64,000 nucleotides of DNA from an uncultured Isosphaeraceae bacterium (GCA_945957605.1 CAMFLR010000010.1:222969-286968); one strand, 5' to 3'; shown: positions 43,189 through 52,453, counted from the stretch's first letter. Numbers and translations: made by a program. The notes: a model not told the origin generated them from the letters alone.

Positions 43189-45330
43189 ATGGATTTTCCC
43201 GCCTCAACCACACCGTCCGCCTCGGACGACGGGCTGTATAGCCTCGCCGAAGACCCCCCCATTGTCGTGCCGCCAACGATCGCCACGGCAACCAATGGTC
43301 CGCCGATCGTGATCAACACGACGCCACCGGCGCCCGCGCAAGCCCCTGCGCCGGCACAGGCCACTCTTCCCGCCGCCGATGCGAAGGCAAAGGATGACGG
43401 CAAGGAGAAGAAGGATGGCGAGAAGCCGGAAGGCGGCCCCAAGCTGGTGCGCAAGCGCCGGGTGATTCGCCGTCGGTGGGACGCCCCCGCCTGGGTTGTG
43501 TCCACGCTCGTTCACGTCGGCATTCTTGTGACCCTTGGCGTCGTGACGTTCAAGGACGAAATCAAGCAGATCATGCCCGACCTTAACTCCTCTCTCACGC
43601 CCACCAAGAAGGGCTCGGAAGAGGAGTTGACGACGATTTACGCCGATCCGTCGAACATGCCGCGCGACCAGGCCGTGGGCGACACGAACGCAACGGTCGC
43701 GGGCGTTGCCAGCGGCGGCGGCATTAGCTCGGGCGTCGGCAGCGGCCCGCCTTCGGCCACGCCGGTGGTTGGCGGTCGAGGCTCAGGCACCGCGAAGGTG
43801 GGCGAAGGTACGAGCTTGCCGCAGGTGAAGGTTGTCGCGGCGGTTTCCGGTCTGTCGATGCTGCCATCAGCTCCAGGTCGCGACCTCGCTGGCGGTGGCA
43901 TGATCGCCGGCGACGTGACGTTCGACTCCGGCGATGTCGGCGTGGCGCTCGACCAGCTCGCACGCGAAATTCTCCGGCATCTGCAACAGCACAAGCTCAC
44001 GGTCGTCTGGTTGTTCGACGAATCCGAGTCGATGAAGGACGACCAGAAGATGATTCGCGAGAAGTTCTCGCGAGTCGCGACCGAGCTGCGTGTAAATGTC
44101 GACGCCAAGCGCAAGGATCAACCGCTCACGCACGCAATCGTCGGCTTCGGCGGCGACACGCACTTCGAGCTCGAAAAGCCGACCGGCGACATCGACATGA
44201 TCAGCCGTGCCATCGACCGGTTGCGCGTCGAACCGTCGGGCGTCGAAAACACGATGACGGCGGTGCGCAGGGTGATCGACCACTACGGCGGCCTGATCCG
44301 CAAGGATCGCAAGCTGTTGATCGTGCTCGTCACCGACGAGTCGGGCGACGACGGCGCCTATGTTGAAGAAGCTCGCCAGGCCGCCGTTAGCAAGAACGTG
44401 CCGATCTACATCATCGGCCGGCAGTCGCTGTTCGGCTATTCGCTTGCCCGGTTGCTCTACGTCGACCCGGTGACGAAGGACCACTACTGGCCGACGATTC
44501 ACCGCGGTCCCGAAACGGCCGACGTCGAGATGCTGCAGTGGGACGGCTTGCACGACCGCTGGGACGAACAACCATCGGGCTTCGCCCCTTACGAGCTGGC
44601 TCGTCTGGCGAAAGATTCGGGCGGCATCTACTTCTTGCTGCCCAGCGAAGAGTCGATGCGTGTCCGTCAGCGTGAGAAGGCGTATTCGATCAAAGATTTG
44701 AAGGAATACGTTCCTACTTATGAGAGTCGGGCGCTCTACAACGAGAAGCGGCTGCGATCGGAACTTCGTCGCACGATGACCGAGATTATCGGAGTGACGA
44801 AGAACTTCCCGTACCGCCGGCACTTCTCGATTCAGCACGACGAAATGCTCGCTCAGGCGAATGAGGAATACCCAAAGGTCATCGAGCGGCTCAACATCTT
44901 GGGCGGCATCGAAACGCGGCTCAAGGGGCTTAAAAAGCTTCGCGATCGCGAGACCGAAAAACGTTGGCAAGCGCACTACGACCTGATGCTGGCGCAGATT
45001 GTGGCGTACGAAATTCAATCGTACGAATATCGCGCCTGCTTGCAGGAAATGGCCGCAAAACGGCCGATTCCGAGCCGCATGCCCTCGCCCGAACTGATCG
45101 TCGAATGGGTGCTCGACCACTCGAAGGATCCCAAGGCACCCAAGACCGAAACCGAAAAGAAGTATGCCGAGGCAACCAAGTTGCTCAAGGACGTGATCGC
45201 CGCGCACCCGCGCACCCCCTGGGCCGACCTGGCGCAGGACGAGCTCGATCGCGGCTTCAGCGTCCAGCGCAACGAGTGGCGGCACAATCCCAAGTACGAC
45301 GAACGCGCCAAACTTGTACCTAAGTATTAA
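43189..45330 (+). CDS. membrane-anchored VWA protein, paralog 2
   Basis: 713 residues. A longer cytoplasmic head (about 95 residues, Pro/Ala then Lys/Glu-rich and KRRVIRRRWD) leads into one helix (about 99-121). A Gly/Ser-rich linker (GVASGGGISSGVGSGPPSA) precedes the VWA domain at about 268-450 with a canonical MIDAS, DESES (Asp277, Ser279, Ser281), and KLLIVLVTDESGDDGAYVEE. The C-terminal part repeats paralog 1: KLRDRETEKRWQAHYDLMLA and IAAHPRTPWADLAQDELDRG. Paralog 1 has DASGS, so both keep metal-binding residues. The basic patch before the helix suits membrane topology with the VWA outside. A 16-bp hairpin follows. Confidence 0.8.
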   Translation: MDFPASTTPSASDDGLYSLAEDPPIVVPPTIATATNGPPIVINTTPPAPAQAPAPAQATLPAADAKAKDDGKEKKDGEKPEGGPKLVRKRRVIRRRWDAPAWVVSTLVHVGILVTLGVVTFKDEIKQIMPDLNSSLTPTKKGSEEELTTIYADPSNMPRDQAVGDTNATVAGVASGGGISSGVGSGPPSATPVVGGRGSGTAKVGEGTSLPQVKVVAAVSGLSMLPSAPGRDLAGGGMIAGDVTFDSGDVGVALDQLAREILRHLQQHKLTVVWLFDESESMKDDQKMIREKFSRVATELRVNVDAKRKDQPLTHAIVGFGGDTHFELEKPTGDIDMISRAIDRLRVEPSGVENTMTAVRRVIDHYGGLIRKDRKLLIVLVTDESGDDGAYVEEARQAAVSKNVPIYIIGRQSLFGYSLARLLYVDPVTKDHYWPTIHRGPETADVEMLQWDGLHDRWDEQPSGFAPYELARLAKDSGGIYFLLPSEESMRVRQREKAYSIKDLKEYVPTYESRALYNEKRLRSELRRTMTEIIGVTKNFPYRRHFSIQHDEMLAQANEEYPKVIERLNILGGIETRLKGLKKLRDRETEKRWQAHYDLMLAQIVAYEIQSYEYRACLQEMAAKRPIPSRMPSPELIVEWVLDHSKDPKAPKTETEKKYAEATKLLKDVIAAHPRTPWADLAQDELDRGFSVQRNEWRHNPKYDERAKLVPKY

Positions 45331-45341
45331 TTGGCCCTTTG

Positions 45342-45383
45342 GGTGATCATGCGAGCCAGTGTTGACCGGCTCGCATGATCACC
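45342..45383. terminator. bidirectional terminator, 16-bp perfect stem
   Basis: GGTGATCATGCGAGCC at 45342-45357 pairs perfectly with GGCTCGCATGATCACC at 45368-45383 across a 10-base loop. It separates the convergent VWA and macro-domain genes; its right arm overlaps the last codons of the latter. Confidence 0.75.
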
Positions 45384-45993
45384 GAACGACCTGAACACCA
45401 TTGTCGTAGCAAATCGCTTTCTGGCGCTCGACGACGAAATCCCAGTCGAGACGATGCGGCGGCTCGAGATAATGGCGGTACGCAGCCGCCATCTGCCTGG
45501 CGGCTTCACTGTACGTAACGCCGCCAAACCCCGTTCCCATCGCCGGAAACGCGACGATCTCGATCGCTCCGCCCGACTGGCGATTGGCGGCATGAATCGC
45601 CAACAGAGCGGCCCAGGTCGCGCTATAAACCTTGTCGGTGCCATCAATGCCGCTGGGGACTCGCATCGTCGGCGCGTGGCATAAAAACGCGGGCGAAGGG
45701 TGCTCTGTCGGCAAAATGAACGCCGTGCCAACCGGTTGTTCGCCGAAAAAGTCGTCCATGATGCGGTGCTGCACGCGCTTCATGATCGACTCACCCAGCG
45801 AGTGAACGACGGCCGCATCGATGCCGGCGGTCATGATTCCGAACGAGTTTCCCGCCGTCACGAAGCAGTCATGCGGCTCCAGATTTTCAAATCGAGCCTG
45901 CTGAATGTGAACGTGCGGCAACCCATCAAACCGGTGGCGAAACGCGTCGCACATCAATGAATCAGGATGAACAAGCCAGAGCGCTCGGAGCAT
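45379..45993 (-). CDS. macro-domain (ADP-ribose-binding) protein
   Basis: 204 residues with the macro-domain order: VTAGNSFGIMTAGIDAAVVH (like the N-x-x-x-GGG-V/I-D loop), CHAPTMRVPSGIDG, and VAFPAMGTGFGGVTYSEAAR (ligand loop and helix). Macro domains bind ADP-ribose and some remove it from proteins or hydrolyse ADP-ribose-1''-phosphate. The central GGG of active hydrolases is here GIMTAG, so activity is open. No signal peptide. The ATG lies at 45993 after a G-rich GAGGCC. Confidence 0.8.
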   Translation of the reverse strand: MLRALWLVHPDSLMCDAFRHRFDGLPHVHIQQARFENLEPHDCFVTAGNSFGIMTAGIDAAVVHSLGESIMKRVQHRIMDDFFGEQPVGTAFILPTEHPSPAFLCHAPTMRVPSGIDGTDKVYSATWAALLAIHAANRQSGGAIEIVAFPAMGTGFGGVTYSEAARQMAAAYRHYLEPPHRLDWDFVVERQKAICYDNGVQVVR

Positions 45994-46121
45994 GAAGGGG
46001 CCTCAAAGTCGCGTCCCACCATTGGGAATCGCGATCAATTGACGTCGGCCGTCGTGAATTTATTGCACGCAGACGTTTTCATTAGAAGTTGAATTGTTGG
46101 AGTAACGTATTGAATAAGATT

Positions 46122-46237
46122 GGGTGGCCTGGACAACTTGTTGTCCAGGTGGCGCAGCCACAAGAGGTAAAGCCATAAGGAGTTACGCCTCCTCTTGTCG
46201 CTTCGCGACCGGGACAACAAAGTTGTCCCGGCCACCC
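46122..46237. repeat. family A palindromic element, copy 2
   Basis: 116 bp with ends GGGTGGCC and GGCCACCC. CCTGGACAAC-TT-GTTGTCCAGG makes the left hairpin, CCGGGACAAC-AAA-GTTGTCCCGG the right one, and GTCGCTTCGCGAC plus ACAAGAGG/CCTCTTGT form the centre. It lies between the divergent macro-domain and methyltransferase genes, so it is not just a terminator. About 90% alike copy 1 by eye. Confidence 0.8.
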
Positions 46238-46369
46238 AATTCTTCGCAGTCTTCAAGATTGAACGCATGGCGCATTTTCTTATTAAAACAGTAATTTCTC
46301 AAACCTCAGCCCCAGCCGCGAACCCATCACCGCGCGTCGCTGTCTGAGCCGAAAACCCAGGAGGTGTCC

Positions 46370-47128
46370 GTGGATAAGCAGCGACAGTTGATCGTCGAGC
46401 AGTTCACTCGGCAAGCGGTCCCGTTCTCCGGAATGCACGCGCGTGATGACTCGGAGATTCATCAACTCCTCATCAACACAGCCGATATTGGCTCGAATGA
46501 CGAAGTTCTCGACGTCGCCTGCGGGCCGGGGCTCGTTGCGTGCGAACTGGCAAAAGTTGCGAGGCACGTCACCGGCGTCGACCTCACTCGCGCGATGATC
46601 GACCAGGCTGAAACCAGGCAGAAATCGCTCGGCCTGACCAATTTGACCTGGAACGTCGGCGACGCCCAGCCGCTCACGTTTCCAGACGCATCATTTACGC
46701 GGGTCGTTACGCGTTATACGTTCCACCACTTCAGCGATCCGGCCGGTGTATTCGCCGAAATGGTGCGTGTCTGCAAGCCCGGCGGACGGGTAACCGTTTG
46801 CGACGTATTTATGACGTCGCGTGAGCAGGGCGAAGCTTATGATCGGATGGAGAAGTTCCGCGACCCGTCGCACACCCGGGCGCTACCACTGACGGAGCTT
46901 CAAGCATTGTTCTCGACCTTGGACGATGTGCGGCAGGAGTTTTACAAATATCCGGCTGACGTTGAGGATTTGCTCTCGCGAGCCTTCCCTGATCCCGGCG
47001 GAGCCGACGCTTTCCGGCAGATGGTCGCCGCGGACGTTGGAATCAATCGGCTGGGAATCGACGCTTCATCCAAAGGCGGGCTGAAATTCGCGTTTCCTGT
47101 GGTGATCATGTCGGGCGTGAAGCGCTGA
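46370..47128 (+). CDS. class I SAM-dependent methyltransferase
   Basis: 252 residues. Motif I is VLDVACGPGLVACELAK (about 46-62), with VTGVDLTRAMIDQA as the acidic end of strand 2, then GDAQPLTFPDASF and RVVTRYTFHHFSDPAGVFAE. This is the UbiE/Methyltransf_11 type. The substrate is not evident. The start is GTG at 46370, five bases after AGGAGG; the earlier GTG at 46364 overlaps that site. No neighbour hints at a pathway. Confidence 0.8.
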   Translation: MDKQRQLIVEQFTRQAVPFSGMHARDDSEIHQLLINTADIGSNDEVLDVACGPGLVACELAKVARHVTGVDLTRAMIDQAETRQKSLGLTNLTWNVGDAQPLTFPDASFTRVVTRYTFHHFSDPAGVFAEMVRVCKPGGRVTVCDVFMTSREQGEAYDRMEKFRDPSHTRALPLTELQALFSTLDDVRQEFYKYPADVEDLLSRAFPDPGGADAFRQMVAADVGINRLGIDASSKGGLKFAFPVVIMSGVKR

Positions 47129-47258
47129 GACGCGACGGGTGCTCGCGGTTGGACACCTATGATCCCATTTCCGATGAGATCGCTTCTCGCAAATTCTCAC
47201 AATGAGGGGACTCTCCGAGCCTGTAAAATGCCCTCGTAGAATCCACTGATTCCTCCAG

Positions 47259-47801
47259 TTGGACATCACGCTCCGGGATGCCAACTGGAGTTCGCATAAG
47301 CCAATATTGGTGTATCAAATGGCGGTGCAATACTATAAGGGATGGTTTCGCGCCAAGAGACGGCCTTCGCATCCGATCGACGAAGCTACGGCTCGCGAGT
47401 TGCACGAGAAGTGCCAATTGTATGTGGCTGTGTTGGTGGATGGAGAACGACTGAAATGTTTCATTGAAATCAATGATGACTACTTTGGTGTTGGGTTTCT
47501 TGATGAATTATGTCGTGAATATCTTGTCTACGGATTCACAGAGAAACATCCTGGACGGCTCTTTCTTAGCCAGTCAGTGTATCGCGTTTTCGTCGCCGAT
47601 ACAGACAAACTCGCTACCGCCTGCCGGGCTAGCTTTGACGTTAATGGGACGGCCAAATTTGAGAACTCAGACCGTGTTCGTGGGACCAGATCGACCAAGG
47701 TTGTTCAGGCGGATCTGGCGGGTAACTGGGAAGATTACCCCGAATTTGGAGATTATGATTCGATCACTCAATTAGAGAGAACTTCGACGCGAATCGAATA
47801 A
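47259..47801 (+). CDS. unknown protein (QYYKGWFRxKRRPSH type)
   Basis: 180 residues from TTG at 47259, or 160 from ATG at 47319 (MAVQYYKGWFRAKRRPSHPI); neither has a clear Shine-Dalgarno. A central block reads CFIEINDDYFGVGFLDELCR and EKHPGRLFLSQSVYRVF. The end is acidic (GNWEDYPEFGDYDSI). I recall the same blocks from uncharacterised proteins of other large-genome bacteria, but know no function. Codon use is less GC-biased than in neighbouring genes, so recent transfer is possible. Confidence 0.6.
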   Translation: MDITLRDANWSSHKPILVYQMAVQYYKGWFRAKRRPSHPIDEATARELHEKCQLYVAVLVDGERLKCFIEINDDYFGVGFLDELCREYLVYGFTEKHPGRLFLSQSVYRVFVADTDKLATACRASFDVNGTAKFENSDRVRGTRSTKVVQADLAGNWEDYPEFGDYDSITQLERTSTRIE

Positions 47802-47910
47802 GCGGAGCACGCACTTTGATAAGCTAACGTATGAGTACGTTTCATGTTCACTTCGCTACGGAAGGCTTTCCTGACGCGATTGCGCCGGGACGTCAGGATG
47901 GGCGTTCTTT

Positions 47911-48012
47911 CTTCGTTGCCATTGTTTCCTTCTGTTCAATTCTTGATTGGCGGATCTGCCAATCCATTGCAACGCTGTTGTTTTTGAACAGAAGGAAAGG
48001 AAGTTAACGAAG
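47911..48012. repeat. family C inverted pair
   Basis: CTTCGTTGCC-ATTGTTTCC-TTCTGTTCAA at 47911-47939 faces TTGAACAGAAGG-AAAGGAAGTTAACGAAG at 47984-48012; the arms pair well but not perfectly. The centre contains GATTGGC/GCCAATC as an extra hairpin. The same 29-base motif occurs at 54066, 54191 and 54273. A further small hairpin TCCTGACG/CGTCAGGA lies just before it at 47869-47898. The gap 47802-48150 holds no gene. Confidence 0.7.
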
Positions 48013-48150
48013 AATTTCGACAGGCAAATGAGCCTCCAGCAATTGAGTTCTGCCGCTTCCTGCCGTGGATTCGAGATTCTTCTTGTTCCAGGCAGACTGC
48101 GGCACAATCCCGCAGTCGAATCGAAGCAGTTGTGATGGTAAAATCACGGT

Positions 48151-48921
48151 ATGAAAATCGCCACCTACAACGTCAACGGCGTTAACGGCCGCCTCCCTGT
48201 GCTCTTGCAATGGCTCGACCAGTCGAAGCCCGACGTCGCCTGTTTGCAGGAGCTCAAGGCGGTCGATGAAAAGTTCCCGGCCGACGCCATCCGCGAAGCC
48301 GGGTATGAAGCAGTCTGGCATGGCCAGAAGGCGTACAACGGCGTCGCCATTCTTGCTCGCGAAAAGCCACAAGAAACGCGACGCGGCCTGCCCGAAATCG
48401 ACCCCGACGACACTCACAGCCGCTACATTGAGGCGGTTGTAAGCGGCGTGACCATCGGTTGCCTCTATCTTCCCAACGGCAACCCCGCGCCCGGGCCAAA
48501 ATTCGATTACAAGCTCAAATGGTTCGAGCGTTTCAGCGCCCACGCGCGCAGTTTGATCGACCAGGGACCAGTCGTCCTCGCGGGCGATTACAACGTCATT
48601 CCGACCGAACTCGACGCCTACAAACCCGAGCGCTGGGTTGATGACGCGCTCTTCTTGCCCCAGTCACGCGAGGCGTATCGCCAGCTTCTTTCACAGGGCT
48701 GGACTGACGCCTTGCGTACAGTTTATCCAAGTGAAAAAATCTACACATACTGGGATTATTTTCGAGACGCGTTTAATCGCAACGCCGGCATTCGGATCGA
48801 CCATCTGCTCCTGAGCCCAAGCCTTGCGCCAGGCCTCAAAACGGCTGGTGTCGATCGCGACATTCGCGCCCTAGAAAAGACCAGCGATCATGCGCCGACG
48901 TGGATCGAACTCGAACGGTAA
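48151..48921 (+). CDS. xthA: exodeoxyribonuclease III
   Basis: A 3'-5' exonuclease and AP endonuclease for base-excision repair. 256 residues with the expected Mg2+/catalytic motifs: NVNGVNGR (about 8-15), CLQELK (Glu34), YLPNGNPAPGPKFDYKLKW, AGDYNVIP (Asp and Asn), and SDHAPTWIEL near the end (Asp-His pair). Length and order match ExoIII. No neighbour suggests an operon; the exonuclease VII genes lie next on the opposite strand. Confidence 0.92.
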   Translation: MKIATYNVNGVNGRLPVLLQWLDQSKPDVACLQELKAVDEKFPADAIREAGYEAVWHGQKAYNGVAILAREKPQETRRGLPEIDPDDTHSRYIEAVVSGVTIGCLYLPNGNPAPGPKFDYKLKWFERFSAHARSLIDQGPVVLAGDYNVIPTELDAYKPERWVDDALFLPQSREAYRQLLSQGWTDALRTVYPSEKIYTYWDYFRDAFNRNAGIRIDHLLLSPSLAPGLKTAGVDRDIRALEKTSDHAPTWIELER

Positions 48922-49023
48922 GCGTAGACGTTGCAGAGTTTCACGTCGGGTGCTGTGCTTTCGTGAAATTCGTAAGCATGAATAATAATGGTATTCGTGA
49001 ATGACGATGCCTTTTGTGCAATC

Positions 49024-49058
49024 GCATGCTTACGCGTTCCGCGGGAGCATGGCACTCT
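49024..49058. repeat. degraded family D repeat
   Basis: GCATGCTTACGCGTTCCGCG followed by GGAGCATGGCACTCT aligns with the 3924-3960 hairpin (same start, same central GCG, same AGCATGGC-CTCT end) but the stem is now partly broken. It lies between the convergent xthA and xseB genes. Confidence 0.5.
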
Positions 49059-49087
49059 AAAGGCTCTCTTCAACCTCGATATCACCT

Positions 49088-49348
49088 CTACTTGCCAATC
49101 TCATTCGTGCGAACTTCAAATGGCGTTGTAACAGGATTCCCCTCGGCATCCACACCCGTCAAAAGCGCGACCGATTGGTCGGCCTTGTCGAGCAAGGTCT
49201 GGCATCGCGCAAGCAGTCCCACTCCACGCTCGTAGCTCCCGAGCGAGGCAGAGAGATCGAGGTTTCCGCGTTCGAGTTCGGCGACGATTCGTTCGAGTTG
49301 GGTCAGCGCTGTTTCGAACGAGATTTCTTCTTGCGGTTGATCGCTCAT
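49088..49348 (-). CDS. xseB: exodeoxyribonuclease VII small subunit
   Basis: 86 residues: SFETALTQLERIVAELERGN then LDLSASLGSYERGVGLLARC, the typical two-helix hairpin that binds the C-terminal helices of XseA. Its ATG overlaps the xseA stop by four bases (ATGA), so it is translationally coupled. Exonuclease VII degrades single-stranded DNA to oligonucleotides during repair. The last 20 residues (PFEVRTNEIG) extend beyond the usual core. Confidence 0.92.
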   Translation of the reverse strand: MSDQPQEEISFETALTQLERIVAELERGNLDLSASLGSYERGVGLLARCQTLLDKADQSVALLTGVDAEGNPVTTPFEVRTNEIGK

Positions 49349-50499
49349 CGTTCCGTTTCCTGAGCTTCCACGCGACTCGTCAGTCGGCCTTTGGCCAAAC
49401 GTGTGATAATCTGGTCGCCTGTTTTTATGTTTGAGGCGTCACGAATGACGGTCAAGCCATCTGCTGCGGTCGTCAGGCTGTAACCGCGGGCTAGAACGCC
49501 GAGCGGGCTCAGTGCTTCGAGGCTTGCGGCCATCCGTGCGACGTGATGGCGACGTGCTTCAATCTGCCTGCGCATCGCCTGGTCGATGCGGTCGGAGAGC
49601 TTTTCCAGGTCGAGTCGTGCGTCAGAAACTCGGTCGCGAAGCCCGCGTTTCAGAGAGTCGCGCAAGACGTCGAGCCGGTGCTGAACCTCACGCGCGTCGG
49701 GCACGCAGCGCTCGCCCGCTTCGCTCGGCGTGAGCGCACGGAAGTCGGCGACGTGATCGGCGATCGTTACATCAACTTCGTGTCCAACCGCCGAAATCAC
49801 TGGCAGTTTTGAACCAGCAATTGCTCGCGCGACAGTTTCTTCATTGAAGGCCCAAAGGTCTTCAAGGCTACCACCGCCTCGCGTGACGATGATCAAATCG
49901 ACGCCATTGATTCGATTCGCCAGCTCGATCGCAGCGGCAATCTCCTTGGCAGCACCTTCGCCCTGTACCTTCGCGGGGACGATCAGGGCATCGGTCGCGG
50001 CCCAGCGGCGGCCCAGCACGCGAAGAAAGTCGTGAACTGCCGCGCCTGTGGGGCTCGTCACAACTGCAAGGCGTCGCGGAAAACGGGGCAGGGGGCGCTT
50101 GCGCTCGGGGTCGAAAAGCCCTTCGGCGTGAAGCCGCGCGAACATCTGGCGGAATGCCAGTTCGAGCGGGCCAATTCCTTCAGGCTCGATGCGTTTGATC
50201 GTGAGTTGGTACTCGCCGCGAGGCGCGTAAACGTTGATGCTGCCCCAGGCACGCACGGCGAGTCCATCGTGCATGTCGAATACGACGCGCTGGGCGGTGG
50301 CCTTCCAGAGCACAGCACGAAGCGAGGCGGCATCGTCCTTCAAATTGAGGTAAACGTGACCGGATCGAGGACGTGCCAGCCCGGAAATCTCACCGCGCAC
50401 AACGACTTCGTCGAAGCTGCGTTCGAGCGTCGACTTGATCCGCGCGGTTAGCTCGGAGACGGTGTTGATTCCCTCGTCGAGGTCGAAGAGCGTGCTCAT
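49345..50499 (-). CDS. xseA: exodeoxyribonuclease VII large subunit
   Basis: 384 residues. An OB-fold domain at about 5-100 (VRGEISGLARPRSGHVYLNL) is followed by the catalytic domain with VVTSPTGAAVHDFLRVLGRR (about 147-166), IIVTRGGGSLEDLWAFNEE and SAVGHEVDVTIADHVADFRA, all family signatures. The C-terminal helices and the end VLARGYSLT are present. The start may be ATG 50499 or TTG 50520, which overlaps GAGGAAA; I prefer the ATG. It is followed by xseB with a 4-base overlap, and divergent from phoU. Confidence 0.92.
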   Translation of the reverse strand: MSTLFDLDEGINTVSELTARIKSTLERSFDEVVVRGEISGLARPRSGHVYLNLKDDAASLRAVLWKATAQRVVFDMHDGLAVRAWGSINVYAPRGEYQLTIKRIEPEGIGPLELAFRQMFARLHAEGLFDPERKRPLPRFPRRLAVVTSPTGAAVHDFLRVLGRRWAATDALIVPAKVQGEGAAKEIAAAIELANRINGVDLIIVTRGGGSLEDLWAFNEETVARAIAGSKLPVISAVGHEVDVTIADHVADFRALTPSEAGERCVPDAREVQHRLDVLRDSLKRGLRDRVSDARLDLEKLSDRIDQAMRRQIEARRHHVARMAASLEALSPLGVLARGYSLTTAADGLTVIRDASNIKTGDQIITRLAKGRLTSRVEAQETER

Positions 50500-50748
50500 G
50501 ATCGAAGCGTTTTTCCTCAACCGCAGAACTCAGCCAACCAGGCGGCCCAAGCATAATCGATCGAGCCGCGCCTGTCTTCTCCACATCCTCACACTTGCGC
50601 GGCAAAATGACTGGCCGGGCTGCCTTCGAGATTGAGAGACACCACCTCTGTAACGCTTGTGAAAGTGAACCTGAGAGCATAGAATCGGGCGCAGGGGTGA
50701 GGTGTAAACGGAGGCGAAAGGAAGGCAAGACGCCACTGGAGGCAGAGG

Positions 50749-51474
50749 ATGGACGACGGGGCCGGACGATCCGACTGGGACGCCGAACGTGTAACGCTGG
50801 GCAAGCACTTTCTTCGCGACATGGAGAGCCTGTGGAATCAGGTGTTGAAGCTCGCGGCCGTGGTTGAAGATGCTCTGAATACCAGCGTACGAGCCCTTTG
50901 CGACGGTCGAGCCGACCTCGCCCTCAACGTCAAGCTGGGTGACGACGCGATCGATCGCTGGGAAGTTCAGCTCGAACGCGACTGCTTGCGCGTGCTGGCC
51001 TTGCATCAGCCGGTTGCGTCCGACCTGCGCCGGATCGCGGTGATTCTGCGGATCAACAGCGATCTCGAACGCATGGCCGACCTGGCGCGACACATCGCCA
51101 AGCGAGCCAAAAAATTCGCAGGCTCGGCTGCTCCGCGAGCGATTCCCCAGGAACTCGAAGCGATGGCGGTCGAGGCGCTCGCCCAGGTGCGCGACTGCCT
51201 CGATGCACTCGTGAAGGCCGACGCTGAACTCGCCAGGCGCGTCATCAACGGCGATCGCAAGATCGATCGCCATCAGCGCCTCGTGCGCAAGGAATTGAAG
51301 GCGGCGATCCGCAGCGATCCCGACCACCTCAATACCTGGCTCCGGCTGATCAATACCGCGCGAAATCTCGAACGCGTCGCCGATCACGCCACAAACATTG
51401 CCGAGGCGGTGATCTACCTCAAGGAAGGCGACATCATTCGCCACTCGCCGCGTTCAGGCAGTCCCGAGTCGTAA
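50749..51474 (+). CDS. phoU: phosphate-signalling protein PhoU
   Basis: 241 residues, two three-helix bundles. FLRDMESLWNQVLKLAAVVE opens the fold. The two metal-cluster motifs appear as NSDLERMADLARHIAKRAKK (about 99-118) and ARNLERVADHATNIAEAVIY (about 204-223), the ExxxDxxxN/H type. PhoU links the Pst phosphate transporter and PhoR kinase and keeps the Pho regulon off when phosphate is plentiful. The pst and phoBR genes are not in this window. GGAGGCAGAGG precedes the ATG. Confidence 0.93.
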   Translation: MDDGAGRSDWDAERVTLGKHFLRDMESLWNQVLKLAAVVEDALNTSVRALCDGRADLALNVKLGDDAIDRWEVQLERDCLRVLALHQPVASDLRRIAVILRINSDLERMADLARHIAKRAKKFAGSAAPRAIPQELEAMAVEALAQVRDCLDALVKADAELARRVINGDRKIDRHQRLVRKELKAAIRSDPDHLNTWLRLINTARNLERVADHATNIAEAVIYLKEGDIIRHSPRSGSPES

Positions 51475-51502
51475 CCGTTTGCTGACTTGCGAAACGGCAG
51501 CG

Positions 51503-52453
51503 TTATTTCGCGATGCTGCCGTTCGTCAGCCGTGCAAGATGGACGGCGCGGCGATCAAACGTGTGAAACCCGGCTTTGCGGTAGAGCCGCGCCGCCGGGA
51601 TATTACGCTCATCAACCGCGAGTTCGAGCCGTGCCACGCGCTGCACGGCCAGCTCCCGGGCATGTTCAAGCGCGGCCAGACCAAGTCCTCGCCCCCGCGC
51701 GCCCGGCGTCAGGCCAAGATAGGCCACTTCCCAGACGTCGCGCTCAGCCACCTCAGCGAGCAAAATCACCGCCGCCGTCCGCTCCTCGCCAGGAATTCTG
51801 CCCAGCAGCCACCGTGAGGCGTCAAACCGATTCAAAGCGCGCTGACCGGCCAGAATGTCGTCGAGCGAGCGGATTCCCTCGAGCTCGGGCATGTCGAGAC
51901 TCCCGCCGTACGACTCGTGCAGAACTCGGCGGAATTCGGCCTCGGTTTCGGGGCCAAAGGGGTGCCAGTCGAAGCTGACTGCGGGCTTGGGGAACAGAAG
52001 CGGCCGGGACGTCTCGCGGGCGAGATAGTGAAGCTCAGTCACCTTGGGTAGGCCACCGCGGTTCAAATCGTGGCTGGCACGGGCTGGGGCGGTGTCTTCG
52101 AGCAACGCCTGGGCGATCTGGCAGCCCGATTTTGAGAGGTGATCGATGGCCGCAACGAGCAAACGTTTTGCCGTCGACGCGCGGCCCCATCCCTCTACGA
52201 CCTCTGGCGGCCAAACGGCTCCCGCCCGGCCGGCGAGAATCTGGGTCAACAACGTGCCGACGATCTTCCCTCGGCGGCGCGCGATCCAGAGCGCAGAGAG
52301 GTCGATCACGCCGTGTTCGGCTTCCGTAAGTGCTTCGTGGATCACAAGTTCGCGTAGCGAAGGATCGAACTGACGATACAATAACGCAAGCGCCTCGGCC
52401 CTTGCCTCCACCGGACACAGCCCAACGCATTCCGGGGATGAAGATTCGACCAT
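51503..52453 (-). CDS. tandem GNAT-domain acetyltransferase
   Basis: 316 residues, two GNAT halves. The N-terminal half (about 15-150) contains ALWIARRRGKIVGTLLTQIL and a degenerate acetyl-CoA loop. The C-terminal half (about 160-300) is complete with VAYLGLTPGARGRGLGLAAL (the R/Q-x-x-G-x-G/A motif) and LELAVDERNIPAARLYRKAG. The double layout resembles MshD (mycothiol synthase) and related enzymes; the substrate here is unknown. The start is unclear; ATG 52453 is used, an in-frame TTG at 52468 is the alternative. Confidence 0.8.
   Translation of the reverse strand: MVESSSPECVGLCPVEARAEALALLYRQFDPSLRELVIHEALTEAEHGVIDLSALWIARRRGKIVGTLLTQILAGRAGAVWPPEVVEGWGRASTAKRLLVAAIDHLSKSGCQIAQALLEDTAPARASHDLNRGGLPKVTELHYLARETSRPLLFPKPAVSFDWHPFGPETEAEFRRVLHESYGGSLDMPELEGIRSLDDILAGQRALNRFDASRWLLGRIPGEERTAAVILLAEVAERDVWEVAYLGLTPGARGRGLGLAALEHARELAVQRVARLELAVDERNIPAARLYRKAGFHTFDRRAVHLARLTNGSIAK

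Noticed and set aside
43867..45285. 472-codon antisense frame over VWA paralog 2 (and a 453-codon one at 41041-42402)
   Set aside because: Both mirror GC-rich codon bias of the VWA genes.
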